Source of the DNA: a virus
Length of the DNA stretch: 64,000 bases
Virus record (IMG/VR): IMGVR_UViG_3300032249_001192
Coordinates: 1-64,000 of that record
Reading direction: 5' to 3' (one strand)
This document shows positions 50,953-59,834 of this stretch, piece after piece (positions within the stretch are counted from its first letter, which is position 1; each line of letters opens with the position of its first letter). The notes under the pieces were generated by a model. The model was not told where the DNA came from, made no database searches, and saw only the letters and a list, made by a program, of their open reading frames with translations. A program made the translations under genes and the position numbers.

Positions 50953-52611
50953 ATGAAATCAACCATAGTTACCGGCATATGGGATTTGGGTAGAGATTCT
51001 CTGTCTGATGGCTGGAGCAGATCATTTGATCATTATAAAGAAAAATTTGCTGTATTACTTGATTCTTTACAAAATATTCCAACTATAGTTTTTATAGACA
51101 AAAAACATGAAGATATAGTATGGAATCATCGTAATAAAGAAAATACAGTAGTATACCACCATACTGCTAATGATTTTGATAATAATTTTTTCCCTTTCAG
51201 AGATAAGGTAGAAAAAATAAGAACTAGCGAGCAGTGGTTATGTCAAGCAGGATGGCTCAGAGAAAGCACTCAGGCCAAATTATCTCTCTACAACCCAATG
51301 GTTATGAGTAAGATGTTCCTACTGCACAATGCCAAGGTATTTAATCCATTTAATACTGAATATATGTACTGGCTTGATGGTGGAATATCTAATACTGTTC
51401 ACCCAGGATACTTTAGCCACGACAAAGTCTTAGAAAAAATACAAGATATCACTAAAAAATTTCTATTTGTTTGTTTTCCTTATGAAACAGAATCAGAGAT
51501 TCATGGATTCGATATAAAGAAGATGAAAGAATATGCTAAATCAGAAGAGGTTAGTAGGGTTGCTAGAGGAGGATTTTTTGGTGGACATATTGACTATATA
51601 GCTGAGGCTAATAATCTATATTATAGTCTATTAAGTGATTCTCTTAATAATGGTCTTATGGGTACTGAAGAAAGTATATTTACCCTAATGACATACTTGC
51701 AACCAGAAACCTACCAGCATGAAATGATTAATCATGATGGTTTGTTGTCTACATTCTTCGAAAAAGTTAAAAATAATCAAACTATTATAGAAGAAACCGT
51801 AAAAAATAATCCTAGAAAAAAACATTCAAACAACGAAACAATATTATACATTAATGCTTTTAATTCTCCAGAACAATTACAAATGGTCTTGGATAGTTTT
51901 GAACTACATGATAACTCATTTATTACTCAAACAAAAAAGATTCTAATAAACAATAGCACAAAAGAAGATCTCTTCAGTAAGTATGATGCCATTTGCGAAA
52001 AATACGGATTTTCAGAGCAGATTAAAAAAGGAAATTTAGGAGTTTGTCGAGCTAGACAATTTGCTGCTGAACATTTTGCAGACCTTGGTTCTAAATACAT
52101 GATCTTTTTTGAGGATGACATGTTGTTAGATTATTCTATATCTAATTGTAATTTTGGTTTTAAAAAATCGACACCTAATTTATTAAGTAGTCTTATTCGT
52201 ATAATGGACAATGAAGAGTATGATTTTTTGAAATTTAGCTTTAGCGAATTTTATGGACATAACGGAGAACAGTGGAGTTGGCATAATGTTCCTTCAGAAT
52301 TACGGGTAAAATATTTTGGAGACGCAAAGAAAAAACCTCTCACCAAGTTTTCTTGCATAAAATCTTATAATGGCATACCTTATGCAGAAGGGGAGATTTA
52401 CTATTCAAATTGGCCCCATATAATAGATCAGGAAGGCAACCAAAAACTATTCTTAGATACTACATGGTCAAATCCTTTTGAACAAACGTGGATGAGTCAC
52501 ATATATACTCTAACAATTAACAATAAAGTTAAACCGGCAATATTATTAGCTAGTCCAATAACACATAATAGGGTTCATTTTTATGAAGCGAACGAACGCA
52601 AAGAAAACTAA
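50953..52611 (+). CDS. Two-domain glycosyltransferase (WlaTC/HtrL-like + GT-A)
   Basis: 552 aa. Residues ~1-275 match the WlaTC/HtrL (YibB) family: TIVTGIWDLGRDSLSDGWSR, FIDKKHEDIVWNHR, MSKMFLLHNAKVFNPF, YMYWLDGGISNTVHPGYFSH, RVARGGFFGGHIDYIAEANN and LMGTEESIFTLMTY. Residues ~285-552 are a second GT-A-like domain: ETILYINAFNSPEQLQMVLD, LGVCRARQFAAEHFADLGSK and YMIFFEDDMLLDYS with an EDDM metal motif. First gene after the rightward promoter. Overlaps the next gene by 29 bases. Confidence 0.8.
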   Translation: MKSTIVTGIWDLGRDSLSDGWSRSFDHYKEKFAVLLDSLQNIPTIVFIDKKHEDIVWNHRNKENTVVYHHTANDFDNNFFPFRDKVEKIRTSEQWLCQAGWLRESTQAKLSLYNPMVMSKMFLLHNAKVFNPFNTEYMYWLDGGISNTVHPGYFSHDKVLEKIQDITKKFLFVCFPYETESEIHGFDIKKMKEYAKSEEVSRVARGGFFGGHIDYIAEANNLYYSLLSDSLNNGLMGTEESIFTLMTYLQPETYQHEMINHDGLLSTFFEKVKNNQTIIEETVKNNPRKKHSNNETILYINAFNSPEQLQMVLDSFELHDNSFITQTKKILINNSTKEDLFSKYDAICEKYGFSEQIKKGNLGVCRARQFAAEHFADLGSKYMIFFEDDMLLDYSISNCNFGFKKSTPNLLSSLIRIMDNEEYDFLKFSFSEFYGHNGEQWSWHNVPSELRVKYFGDAKKKPLTKFSCIKSYNGIPYAEGEIYYSNWPHIIDQEGNQKLFLDTTWSNPFEQTWMSHIYTLTINNKVKPAILLASPITHNRVHFYEANERKEN

Positions 52612-53899
52612 AGCCAAGACTCAAACAACTAAAAAGAGTAATAAAGTAGAGACTATTTTTATTCAGATAGCTTCATATCGAGATCCTCAACTCCTTCCAA
52701 CCTTAAGAGATTTGTTTAGTAAAGCAAAAAATCCAAGCAATATCACCGTTGGAATATGCTGGCAACATTCTCCAGAGGATACATGGGACGTACTAGCGGA
52801 GTTTGAGAACGATCCAAGAATAAAAGCTATAGACATAGACTATAAAGATAGTCAAGGTGTTTGCTGGGCCAGAAATTTGGTTCAGTCTCTATATGATGGA
52901 GAAACATATACTCTACAACTAGATAGTCACCACAGATTCGTTCAAGACTGGGATGAAATTCTAATAGATATGCTAAAAGGTTTACAAAAAGATGGATACA
53001 ATAAACCGTTAATAACAGCATATATACCCAGCTTCGATCCAGACAATGATCCCGCATCTAGAGTTCAAGAGCCTTGGAAAATGAATTTTGACAGATTCAT
53101 TCCTGAAGGAGCAGTTTTCTTTTTACCTGCCTCTTTTGATTCTTGGGACGATAAAACCAAACCTCTTCCAGGCAGATTTTATAGTGCTCATTTCGCTTTT
53201 AGTGTAGGAGCATTTTGTAAGGAGGTTCCTCACGATCCTCAGTATTATTTTCATGGTGAAGAAATTAGTATTGCCGCTAGAGCATATACTCATGGGTACG
53301 ATATATTCCATCCTCATAAGGTTGTCTGTTGGCATGAATATACCAGGAAAGGAAGAACCAAGCAGTGGGATGATGATAAAAAATGGGGTGACAGGAATAA
53401 TATCTGTCACCTAAGAAACAGAAAATTGTTTGAAATGGATGGAGAAAAAAGAGATATAGATTTTGGCCAATATGGTTTTGGCACAGTAAGATCTTTGAGA
53501 GATTATGAAAAATATAGTGGATTATCATTTGGTAAAAGAGCTATACAAAAAAGAGTACAGGATCATCAAGCACCACCAGATCCAGAAACGTCCTATCTAA
53601 CCGATGAAGATTTTGATAAAAAACTGTTAAGAATATTCAAACACTGCATAGATATTCAATATGGTCAAGTACCAGAAAATGATTATGATTTTTGGGCTGT
53701 TGCTTTTAAAGACAAAGAAGGCCAAGATATATACAGGCAGGACGCAGATAAAGATGAAATATTACGTATTAAAAATGATCCAGATGGATATTGTAAGGTG
53801 TGGAGAGAGTTTCAAACAGAAGTTAGCCCAACAAGCTGGTTGATTTGGCCTCATAGCTTATCAAAAGGATGGGCAGAACCGATTATAGGATATCTGTAA
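52583..53899 (+). CDS. GT60-family (polypeptide GlcNAc-transferase type) glycosyltransferase
   Basis: 438 aa. Lys-rich start, then the PF11397-type core: VETIFIQIASYRDPQLLPTL, LFSKAKNPSNITVGICWQ, DSQGVCWARNLVQSLYDGE, YTLQLDSHHRFVQDWDEILI (DxH metal motif), PLPGRFYSAHFAFSVGAFCK and QYYFHGEEISIAARAYTHGYD. Members related to Dictyostelium Skp1 GnT1 transfer GlcNAc to hydroxylated Pro; others act on Ser/Thr-rich proteins. Encoded ~2 kb from the mucin-like protein, it is the best candidate for initiating O-glycosylation of the Thr/Pro stalks. This substrate is inferred. Confidence 0.85.
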   Translation: MKRTNAKKTKAKTQTTKKSNKVETIFIQIASYRDPQLLPTLRDLFSKAKNPSNITVGICWQHSPEDTWDVLAEFENDPRIKAIDIDYKDSQGVCWARNLVQSLYDGETYTLQLDSHHRFVQDWDEILIDMLKGLQKDGYNKPLITAYIPSFDPDNDPASRVQEPWKMNFDRFIPEGAVFFLPASFDSWDDKTKPLPGRFYSAHFAFSVGAFCKEVPHDPQYYFHGEEISIAARAYTHGYDIFHPHKVVCWHEYTRKGRTKQWDDDKKWGDRNNICHLRNRKLFEMDGEKRDIDFGQYGFGTVRSLRDYEKYSGLSFGKRAIQKRVQDHQAPPDPETSYLTDEDFDKKLLRIFKHCIDIQYGQVPENDYDFWAVAFKDKEGQDIYRQDADKDEILRIKNDPDGYCKVWREFQTEVSPTSWLIWPHSLSKGWAEPIIGYL

Positions 53900-53908
53900 A
53901 AACATTTT

Positions 53909-54520
53909 ATGCAAATATTCTCAAATATTAGTGCTATTGGAGATTCTCATGTTGGTGCTTTTTCACCATACTGTAGATTGTGTACTCTTGGTCCAGTTAC
54001 CATGTATTCGTTGACAACAGATAAGCTTAATGAATATATTGTTTATTTACTTGAACGAAAAGAAATAGATATTAATGGCTGGTGGATTTTTTGTACCGGT
54101 GAAATAGATATAAGATGCTTATTGTACAAACAAATAAATGAGTACGGCAGAAAAGAGGACGAGACTATAGAAACATTAGTAGATAATTATATCTCTAGTC
54201 TATATAAGCTGAATCACGCAAAGTTAGCCATATCAACCACAGTACCTCCTGCAAAAACAGAAGGTTTTGAAGTTCAACAAAAACATACCATCAATTCTGA
54301 CTATCCTTTTAAGGGATCAGATTCAGAAAGAAACAGATGGTCTAAAAAACTAAATCACTATCTAATAAATAAGTGCATAGAAAAAAACATTACTTATTTA
54401 GATATATACTCTCTATTCAAAAACAACGAAGGATTTTTAGATCATCAATATATAGACGCAGATATGATACATGTTTCAAAAAATGATAAAATCGTCACAC
54501 TACTTAATAATTTATACTAG
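53909..54520 (+). CDS. SGNH-hydrolase-like protein, 203 aa
   Basis: NISAIGDSHVGAFSPY places a GDSH Ser block at residue ~11, GWWIFCTGEIDIRCLL follows as the Gly/Asn-type block, and YIDADMIHVSKNDKI supplies a Dxx(I)H pair near the end. The order is right for SGNH esterases, though the third block (usually GxND) is GEID. A second candidate esterase or acyltransferase in the phage glycan clusters. Confidence 0.65.
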   Translation: MQIFSNISAIGDSHVGAFSPYCRLCTLGPVTMYSLTTDKLNEYIVYLLERKEIDINGWWIFCTGEIDIRCLLYKQINEYGRKEDETIETLVDNYISSLYKLNHAKLAISTTVPPAKTEGFEVQQKHTINSDYPFKGSDSERNRWSKKLNHYLINKCIEKNITYLDIYSLFKNNEGFLDHQYIDADMIHVSKNDKIVTLLNNLY

Positions 54521-54528
54521 GAGAAACT

Positions 54529-55269
54529 ATGAATTTACTTTCCGCTCTGACAACATATGATGTTAATTCAAATAAAATAAGAATAGGTAATCAGCATGAT
54601 GGTGGATATATTATCAATGATCTCATAGTTAAAAATACCAAAAGATTGATTTCTGTAGGAATAGGCGGAGAAGACAATTTTGAATTACAGTGGGCAGAAA
54701 AATTCCCAACAACATCCATAGAAGCATACGACGGAACGTACCCATGTAACAATTTGTGTAATAAATTTCCTGATAGAATTAACAAAAACATTTTTTACGT
54801 TCATAATGACGTTGGTTTTGGAGAAAAACAAATTCCTCTCAATACAATCGTAGATAGCAAAGAAGGAGTTTTATTAAAAGTTGATATAGAAGGTGGCGAA
54901 TATACTGCATTTGATAATTTATATCCAGACAGTAATCTAACAGGACTCATCTTAGAAGTCCACGATTTACATATACCTGAGAATTGTCAAAAAATAGCAA
55001 AAATAATAACTGAAAATTTCAAAAACTTGCTTCTTTTCCATGTTCACGGAAATTCGTGGGGAGGTATGTTTGATTTGAACTTGACACCCAGTGTCAATGA
55101 CGGTATACTAATCAAGAGGTTCCCTCATGTGCTAGAACTTACATTCATATCAAAGCATATTGTGGATAATTACTCTCTTGAAAAGGGTAAATTCCCTGTA
55201 GACGGTTTGGATAATACTAACAGACATGATTTTCCTGATATAGATCTTTATTGGATAAATGCTATATGA
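54529..55269 (+). CDS. FkbM-like SAM-dependent methyltransferase
   Basis: 246 aa with strong SD AGGAG 7 bases before the ATG. KRLISVGIGGEDNFELQWAE (motif I-like), TTSIEAYDGTYPCNN, GVLLKVDIEGGEYTAFDNLY (FkbM-type VDIEGxE) and LTGLILEVHDLHIPEN. FkbM enzymes O-methylate sugars or polyketides; here a glycan acceptor is likely. ATGA overlap with the next gene. Confidence 0.75.
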   Translation: MNLLSALTTYDVNSNKIRIGNQHDGGYIINDLIVKNTKRLISVGIGGEDNFELQWAEKFPTTSIEAYDGTYPCNNLCNKFPDRINKNIFYVHNDVGFGEKQIPLNTIVDSKEGVLLKVDIEGGEYTAFDNLYPDSNLTGLILEVHDLHIPENCQKIAKIITENFKNLLLFHVHGNSWGGMFDLNLTPSVNDGILIKRFPHVLELTFISKHIVDNYSLEKGKFPVDGLDNTNRHDFPDIDLYWINAI

Positions 55270-56126
55270 TATACATATCACTATGTGCCATGCCAGATAG
55301 ACTAGAGACTAAAGATAGTTCGTCTCAGTGTTTATCTTCTTTATTAGAACAAGAAACAACCCATGAATATAAAGTTCTTTTGAATATTCCTTTAAAATTA
55401 AGGAACTATGAAAATACAACTATACCACAATGGGTATTGGATTTAGAAGTAGCATATAATGGTAAGCTTATTATTCTTAGAGACGATATAGACTATGGAC
55501 CAATATCTAATCTATTGTCTCCCATTAAGCTAATAAGTATGGATCCAAATGATATTATTATTATTTGCGATGATGATCATATGTACGACCCAAAGATGAT
55601 TGAATACCATCTTAAAAAGCTGCAACAATATCCTGACCATCATGCTATTTGTTTTAGAGGGAATCAACCACTAGAACTAAGAACGTGGTATATAGATAAC
55701 GTTAAATATGGTAAACTCTATAATTCGTGTGTTTTATTTCCAACAAGAAATGATATTTATTTAAAATTGCCTGATCATTGGCATAGCGTATCGTATCGTA
55801 GAAAGTTTATTCAACAAGATATTTTTGATCAAGATTTTTTAAATATATCTTGGAATAACGACATTTTAATGGGGTGCTATGCATGGTCTCATGACTTTTA
55901 TTTTTTATGTGCTAACTACGATCAAGAGAGTGATTTTAGACCCGTTAACTATGATGGTCGAGGAGCTAATTCTTTCCCTTTAATGAAGATGCTTCCATTT
56001 TCTGGAGACAGTGGTTGCAATAGATGGAGGAATCAAAATAAGAAACCGGGTGAAGATATATGGGATTTAGAAAAATTTCGACAACTATTTGATAAGGATA
56101 AAGGAATAATACAATTATGGAAATAA
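55266..56126 (+). CDS. GT-A glycosyltransferase (paralogue 1 of tandem pair)
   Basis: 286 aa from ATG 55266 (ATGA overlap; the longer frame starts with TTG). MIYISLCAMPDRLETKDSSS, CLSSLLEQETTHEYKVLLNI, NDIIIICDDDHMYDPKMIEY with a DDDH metal motif, and KLPDHWHSVSYRRKFIQQDI. The gene immediately downstream has the same blocks. Related enzymes are found in viral and marine bacterial glycan loci; donor unknown. Confidence 0.75.
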   Translation: MIYISLCAMPDRLETKDSSSQCLSSLLEQETTHEYKVLLNIPLKLRNYENTTIPQWVLDLEVAYNGKLIILRDDIDYGPISNLLSPIKLISMDPNDIIIICDDDHMYDPKMIEYHLKKLQQYPDHHAICFRGNQPLELRTWYIDNVKYGKLYNSCVLFPTRNDIYLKLPDHWHSVSYRRKFIQQDIFDQDFLNISWNNDILMGCYAWSHDFYFLCANYDQESDFRPVNYDGRGANSFPLMKMLPFSGDSGCNRWRNQNKKPGEDIWDLEKFRQLFDKDKGIIQLWK

Positions 56127-56887
56127 TTATATCTCTAACAACTGTACCTAATAGGTTATATGAGCATCACGGTCATTCAGCCACTAGGGCTGCTCTCACC
56201 ACTTTATTAGAACAGTCATATCCCTTATATTCTGTTCACCTAAATATTCCTTTAGAATATAGAGGAGAGCAAGTTTCTATACCAGATTGGCTTAATGACT
56301 ACACAAATAAATACAAACATCTAAAAGTTTTTTTAACACAAGACTACGGATCAATAACCAAGCTAATACCAACTCTAGAGAGAGTTGAAGATCCAGAAAG
56401 TATTATAATACTAGCAGATGATGATCTTTACTATATGGATGGATTAATTGCTGCACATATCAATGGAAGACAAAAATACCCAGACTATGCATTAGGTTTC
56501 GCTGGCATGGCGGCAATAGATGGTTCCTGCCACTTTTGTACAACGATACCAAAGGATACTAGAGTTAAAGTTCTAGAAGGATACAAAACTGTATCATACC
56601 TAAGAAAATTTTTCGATATTAATGAACTCAAAAAAGATTTCGTTGGCAAGTCTTGGAGAGATGACGAAACATTATCGGCTTATATGGGCTATAGGAATAT
56701 TAAAAAACTAGTACTATCATATGATGGAGATACTGACTTTTCTCCTAGAGTAGAGTCCTTTCCGGTAATTGGTCATGTTCCAGCAGAAAGAGGTGGATGT
56801 AATTTATTTAGGGACTGCTCTGATTCTCAAAACAAGTCAGAACAAAATATACAAGAATTTTTTAAACTTGGTTACTTAGAAAGATAA
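56117..56887 (+). CDS. GT-A glycosyltransferase (paralogue 2 of tandem pair)
   Basis: 256 aa. Parallel blocks to the preceding gene: MEIIISLTTVPNRLYEHHGH, ALTTLLEQSYPLYSVHLNIP, ESIIILADDDLYYMDGLIAA (ADDD motif), GYKTVSYLRKFFDI and WRDDETLSAYMGY. Clearly a tandem duplication with divergence; the two overlap by 10 bases. Could add successive sugars. Confidence 0.75.
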   Translation: MEIIISLTTVPNRLYEHHGHSATRAALTTLLEQSYPLYSVHLNIPLEYRGEQVSIPDWLNDYTNKYKHLKVFLTQDYGSITKLIPTLERVEDPESIIILADDDLYYMDGLIAAHINGRQKYPDYALGFAGMAAIDGSCHFCTTIPKDTRVKVLEGYKTVSYLRKFFDINELKKDFVGKSWRDDETLSAYMGYRNIKKLVLSYDGDTDFSPRVESFPVIGHVPAERGGCNLFRDCSDSQNKSEQNIQEFFKLGYLER

Positions 56888-56889
56888 TT

Positions 56890-57270
56890 ATGAAATACTT
56901 TTATTGTGTTATTTTAACGGTTGTTTTATCCCAGAACGTCTGCGCTCAACAGTGGTCTAATCCTGAAAATGCTAATCTTACAAATAGTATGACAAATTTA
57001 ATGGTTAATTTTGGCATTGCAGGAATGCAAACGGCACAACCTTCTTTAGCAAATAATACTAATTCATATTTAGATTATCAAAATGGATATTATCAAGAAC
57101 TACAAAATAGTTTAACTAAAACTGAAATATATTTTCAAAAAAGACAAACTAATATGTACTACAGAGAACTTGAAGTTATTCAAAAACGAGAACTTAAAGA
57201 TCTTAAAAAATATAATCAGTTGACGATACCAGAACTAAATAGGATTTTTGATAGAGATATCAGAAACTAA
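56890..57270 (+). CDS. Exported protein, 126 aa
   Basis: Signal peptide MKYFYCVILTVVLSQNVCAQ with likely cleavage after CAQ or CA; the Cys does not fit a lipobox cleanly. The mature part is polar with a helix-rich C-terminus (YYRELEVIQKRELKDLKKYN). Last gene of the rightward operon, converging on the subtilase gene with a 4-base overlap. Unknown; may modify the host envelope. Confidence 0.65.
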   Translation: MKYFYCVILTVVLSQNVCAQQWSNPENANLTNSMTNLMVNFGIAGMQTAQPSLANNTNSYLDYQNGYYQELQNSLTKTEIYFQKRQTNMYYRELEVIQKRELKDLKKYNQLTIPELNRIFDRDIRN

Positions 57271-58202
57271 AATACCGGATTAATAATTCCATATCCTTGG
57301 TACTTTCTTATTCCTTTATATCTAGGATTTTCTAAAGAAATAGCATGTAGTTTAAATACTTCTATATAGTCTTCGTATGTTTTAAGTTGATATTTTTTAT
57401 GCTTATTATTATAGCTTAATAATAAAGAAGCACAACCAACCACAAATGGATTACTCATGCTGGTTCCACTCATACTAGCATATCTATTTCCTGGAACACA
57501 TCCAATAATATTGTGACCAGGAGCTAAAAAGTCTAAATCATCTCCACTACAAGTAAATGAAGTACGATTCATATTTTCGTCTATCGCCCCTATAGATATA
57601 GTATTTTTATATCTAGCAGGATACATTATCTCAGCATTCTCTCCGCTATTTCCAGCAGCGCAAAAAACAACACATCCCTTACCATTAGCATGTGTTATAG
57701 CCTCCTCTATAGCTTTTGATGGTGCGGGTGAACCAAGGCTCATGGTTATAAAATCTACATCTCCGTGATCTGCAGCCCAGTAAATCCCATCTGCAACTGT
57801 GTTCATTGATCCTGACCCATCGTCTCCAAGTGATTTAATCGGAATAATTTTAGTCATAGGAGCAACGCCAACCATACCAAAACCATTATCTGATGCAGCT
57901 ATTGTAGAAGCAACATGGGTTCCATGCCCAGCGCCGTCTATTGGTTCTTTATTTTGGTTAATAAAGTTTTTCCCGGGTAATAAATTATCTACTAAGTCTT
58001 TATGAGTTAAATCACATCCTGTGTCTATAACAGCTACGACCACTCCTTCTCCTTTAGATTCTTTCCATAGATTCGGTATATTAAATTTTGTAAGTTCCCA
58101 CCCTTTGAATTGTGGATCATTTACAGATAGTCCATATACATCTTCTCTGACATATGGTAATAGAGAGATATTGTTTTTCTTTTTAAAAAAACCTCTAGTC
58201 AT
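57267..58202 (-). CDS. Subtilisin-like serine protease (S8)
   Basis: 311 aa. Full triad: Asp60 (VVVAVIDTGCDLTHKD), His93 (GAGHGTHVASTIA), Ser248 (YASMSGTSMSNPFVVG); oxyanion Asn185 (FCAAGNSGENAE). No signal peptide and only ~40 residues before the catalytic domain, so no classic propeptide is evident. It lies with a trypsin-like protease beside Thr/Pro-linker proteins; processing of surface proteins or attack on host surface proteins are both possible. Confidence 0.92.
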   Translation of the reverse strand: MTRGFFKKKNNISLLPYVREDVYGLSVNDPQFKGWELTKFNIPNLWKESKGEGVVVAVIDTGCDLTHKDLVDNLLPGKNFINQNKEPIDGAGHGTHVASTIAASDNGFGMVGVAPMTKIIPIKSLGDDGSGSMNTVADGIYWAADHGDVDFITMSLGSPAPSKAIEEAITHANGKGCVVFCAAGNSGENAEIMYPARYKNTISIGAIDENMNRTSFTCSGDDLDFLAPGHNIIGCVPGNRYASMSGTSMSNPFVVGCASLLLSYNNKHKKYQLKTYEDYIEVFKLHAISLENPRYKGIRKYQGYGIINPVF

Positions 58203-58204
58203 GA

Positions 58205-58951
58205 TTACTCCTTAGTTTTTGCTAATATTTCTGTTATCCATTCAACATGATCGCTAATTCGCGTATGTCCACTTTCTGTACCGTACGTTGATCGTACAGC
58301 ACCCTTTTCATGTATTACACAAGAATTAATTCCTGCTATTTTGTTGTCTATAAATAATCCACCACCACTATCCCCACTCCCTATACAAAACTCAAGTTCT
58401 GTTCTATTAGATCTAGAAGGAGAACATATTAAAAGTCCCCGATCAATTCTATCTACAATATTAGATCCTGCTCTTTTTTTATCGTCAGAAATATTTGCAC
58501 CAGTTAGAAAAGTTCCGGTAATCCCATAACCGGAGATAGAGCAAACTTTACCAGTTTCATTAGTTTTTGTATATAGCTCAGGATACCAATCTAATCCAAT
58601 ATTTTCTTCTAAAAAACATATTGCAATATCGTGATAACCAAATTGATCAGAATTATATTTGGGATGAATAATAATTTTAGCCACTTTTATATTTTTACCA
58701 TTTATTTCAACAGCACAATCTATAATATCTTCTACCATATGGGCAGCAGTTAATACTACTTTATCTTTATGTGCAACTCCAGAACCAAAAAAGGGTTTAG
58801 TGTCTGGCATTTTCCCTTTTACTTTAGAAACATAAACGAACTTGGATCCGTATGAGACATATTTAGAGTCTGGAGTATTAGGGTCTATGGTTCCAGAATA
58901 AGCTACAGAACCTATCAAGAATACTACTAAAGATAGTAAAAATTGACGCAT
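58205..58951 (-). CDS. Trypsin-like serine protease (S1), exported
   Basis: 248 aa. Signal peptide MRQFLLSLVVFLIGSVAYSG. Triad: His71 (KVVLTAAHMVED), Asp108 (GYHDIAICFLE), Ser195 (IGSGDSGGGLFID). Cys residues at 79, 137, 176 and 189 (by count) could form disulfides, fitting periplasmic or external action. 2 bases upstream of the subtilase gene, so the two are co-expressed. Exported S1 proteases are rare in phages. Confidence 0.9.
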   Translation of the reverse strand: MRQFLLSLVVFLIGSVAYSGTIDPNTPDSKYVSYGSKFVYVSKVKGKMPDTKPFFGSGVAHKDKVVLTAAHMVEDIIDCAVEINGKNIKVAKIIIHPKYNSDQFGYHDIAICFLEENIGLDWYPELYTKTNETGKVCSISGYGITGTFLTGANISDDKKRAGSNIVDRIDRGLLICSPSRSNRTELEFCIGSGDSGGGLFIDNKIAGINSCVIHEKGAVRSTYGTESGHTRISDHVEWITEILAKTKE

Positions 58952-59258
58952 GGTTTTGCACTTTAAGAGAGTAGGGGCGATTCTTAACCTTATTTAAATA
59001 CACCGAGCAATCATTAATCACATCAACATTCCAACTACTATAATCCATTAAATGGCCAAAAATAAAATGACAATTAGGACATAAAGTAATAAGATTAGTT
59101 AAATCCAACTCTCTGCTTGGATTGACATGAAAAGGCTCTATATGATGTACCTGAATTTTTTTGCATGAACCGCAAGCCATGCAGCAGGGTTGTGATAGTA
59201 GGTGTTTTTTTCTTACTGATGTCCATTCAGGAGATCTGTCGGATAAAATATTCCACAT
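58878..59258 (-). CDS. HNH nuclease, 126 aa
   Basis: RSPEWTSVRKKHLLSQPCCM, then CMACGSCKKIQVHHIEPFHV and LDLTNLITLCPNCHFIFGHL: CxxC, HH-I-x-P and CxxC of the HNH fold ('w..vRk..l...p.C..CG....l.vHHI.pfh..P..eLd..Nlit'). Active His and zinc ligands intact. The C-terminus runs 74 bases into the trypsin-like gene in another frame, an unusually long overlap. Free-standing homing or defence-type nuclease possible. Confidence 0.82.
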   Translation of the reverse strand: MWNILSDRSPEWTSVRKKHLLSQPCCMACGSCKKIQVHHIEPFHVNPSRELDLTNLITLCPNCHFIFGHLMDYSSWNVDVINDCSVYLNKVKNRPYSLKVQNHASIFTIFSSILDRFCSLFWNHRP

Positions 59259-59273
59259 TTTTTCACTATACTA

Positions 59274-59813
59274 TCAGCTTATTTCCATATAAACACAATA
59301 ATTTCCAACATTATCAAACCATGTTCCACTATCCCATATTCCACAATATACATATCCAGAGGATGGGGCAACTATATTTCCTCCCAATCCTATATAAAAA
59401 GCATTAGTAGTAGTAAATGGTATTGACGGTGAGTTTGTTGCAGATATAACTCCAAATACAGCGTTGTAATTGCCTATAAAAGCATTGGGAGTACCATATA
59501 GACCACGAGCATCACTAAGACAAGAACCAGCAATACAAGAAACACACCCTCTAACAGAGAAACTTATAGTCTGACCCGCTGTCACAAACTGCTGACCAAT
59601 TCTTTTAAGTGTTGCTCCATCGGAATAAACTAATGATGTTTCAATGGGTAGGCACGTAATACTTTCGGCACTTATACACATTCCGGTTCGCGTGGGTGTG
59701 ATTGTTGGTGTGGGTGTAGGTGTATTTGTTGTTGTTATCGTAGGAGTCGGAGTAACGCTACTTAATGGTTTTTGAGTAGCTACTGGACAGCAATTAATAT
59801 TAATAATAGTCAT
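59274..59813 (-). CDS. Thr/Pro-linker protein with PA-IL lectin-like C-terminal domain
   Basis: 179 aa. N-terminal NINCCPVATQ with a Cys pair, Thr/Pro linker at residues ~20-43, then a beta-sandwich of ~135 residues: TLKRIGQQFVTAGQTISFSV, AVFGVISATNSPSIPF, GNIVAPSSGYVYCGIWDSGT and DNVGNYCVYMEIS. The late 'apssG.vy.gi.Ds....dN.G.y.v.i' pattern is like the galactose-binding LecA/PA-IL fold with its calcium-site Asp/Asn. A sugar-binding tip on a small stalk is inferred. Confidence 0.62.
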   Translation of the reverse strand: MTIININCCPVATQKPLSSVTPTPTITTTNTPTPTPTITPTRTGMCISAESITCLPIETSLVYSDGATLKRIGQQFVTAGQTISFSVRGCVSCIAGSCLSDARGLYGTPNAFIGNYNAVFGVISATNSPSIPFTTTNAFYIGLGGNIVAPSSGYVYCGIWDSGTWFDNVGNYCVYMEIS

Positions 59814-59834
59814 AAATAATACTTTCTTAAATTA

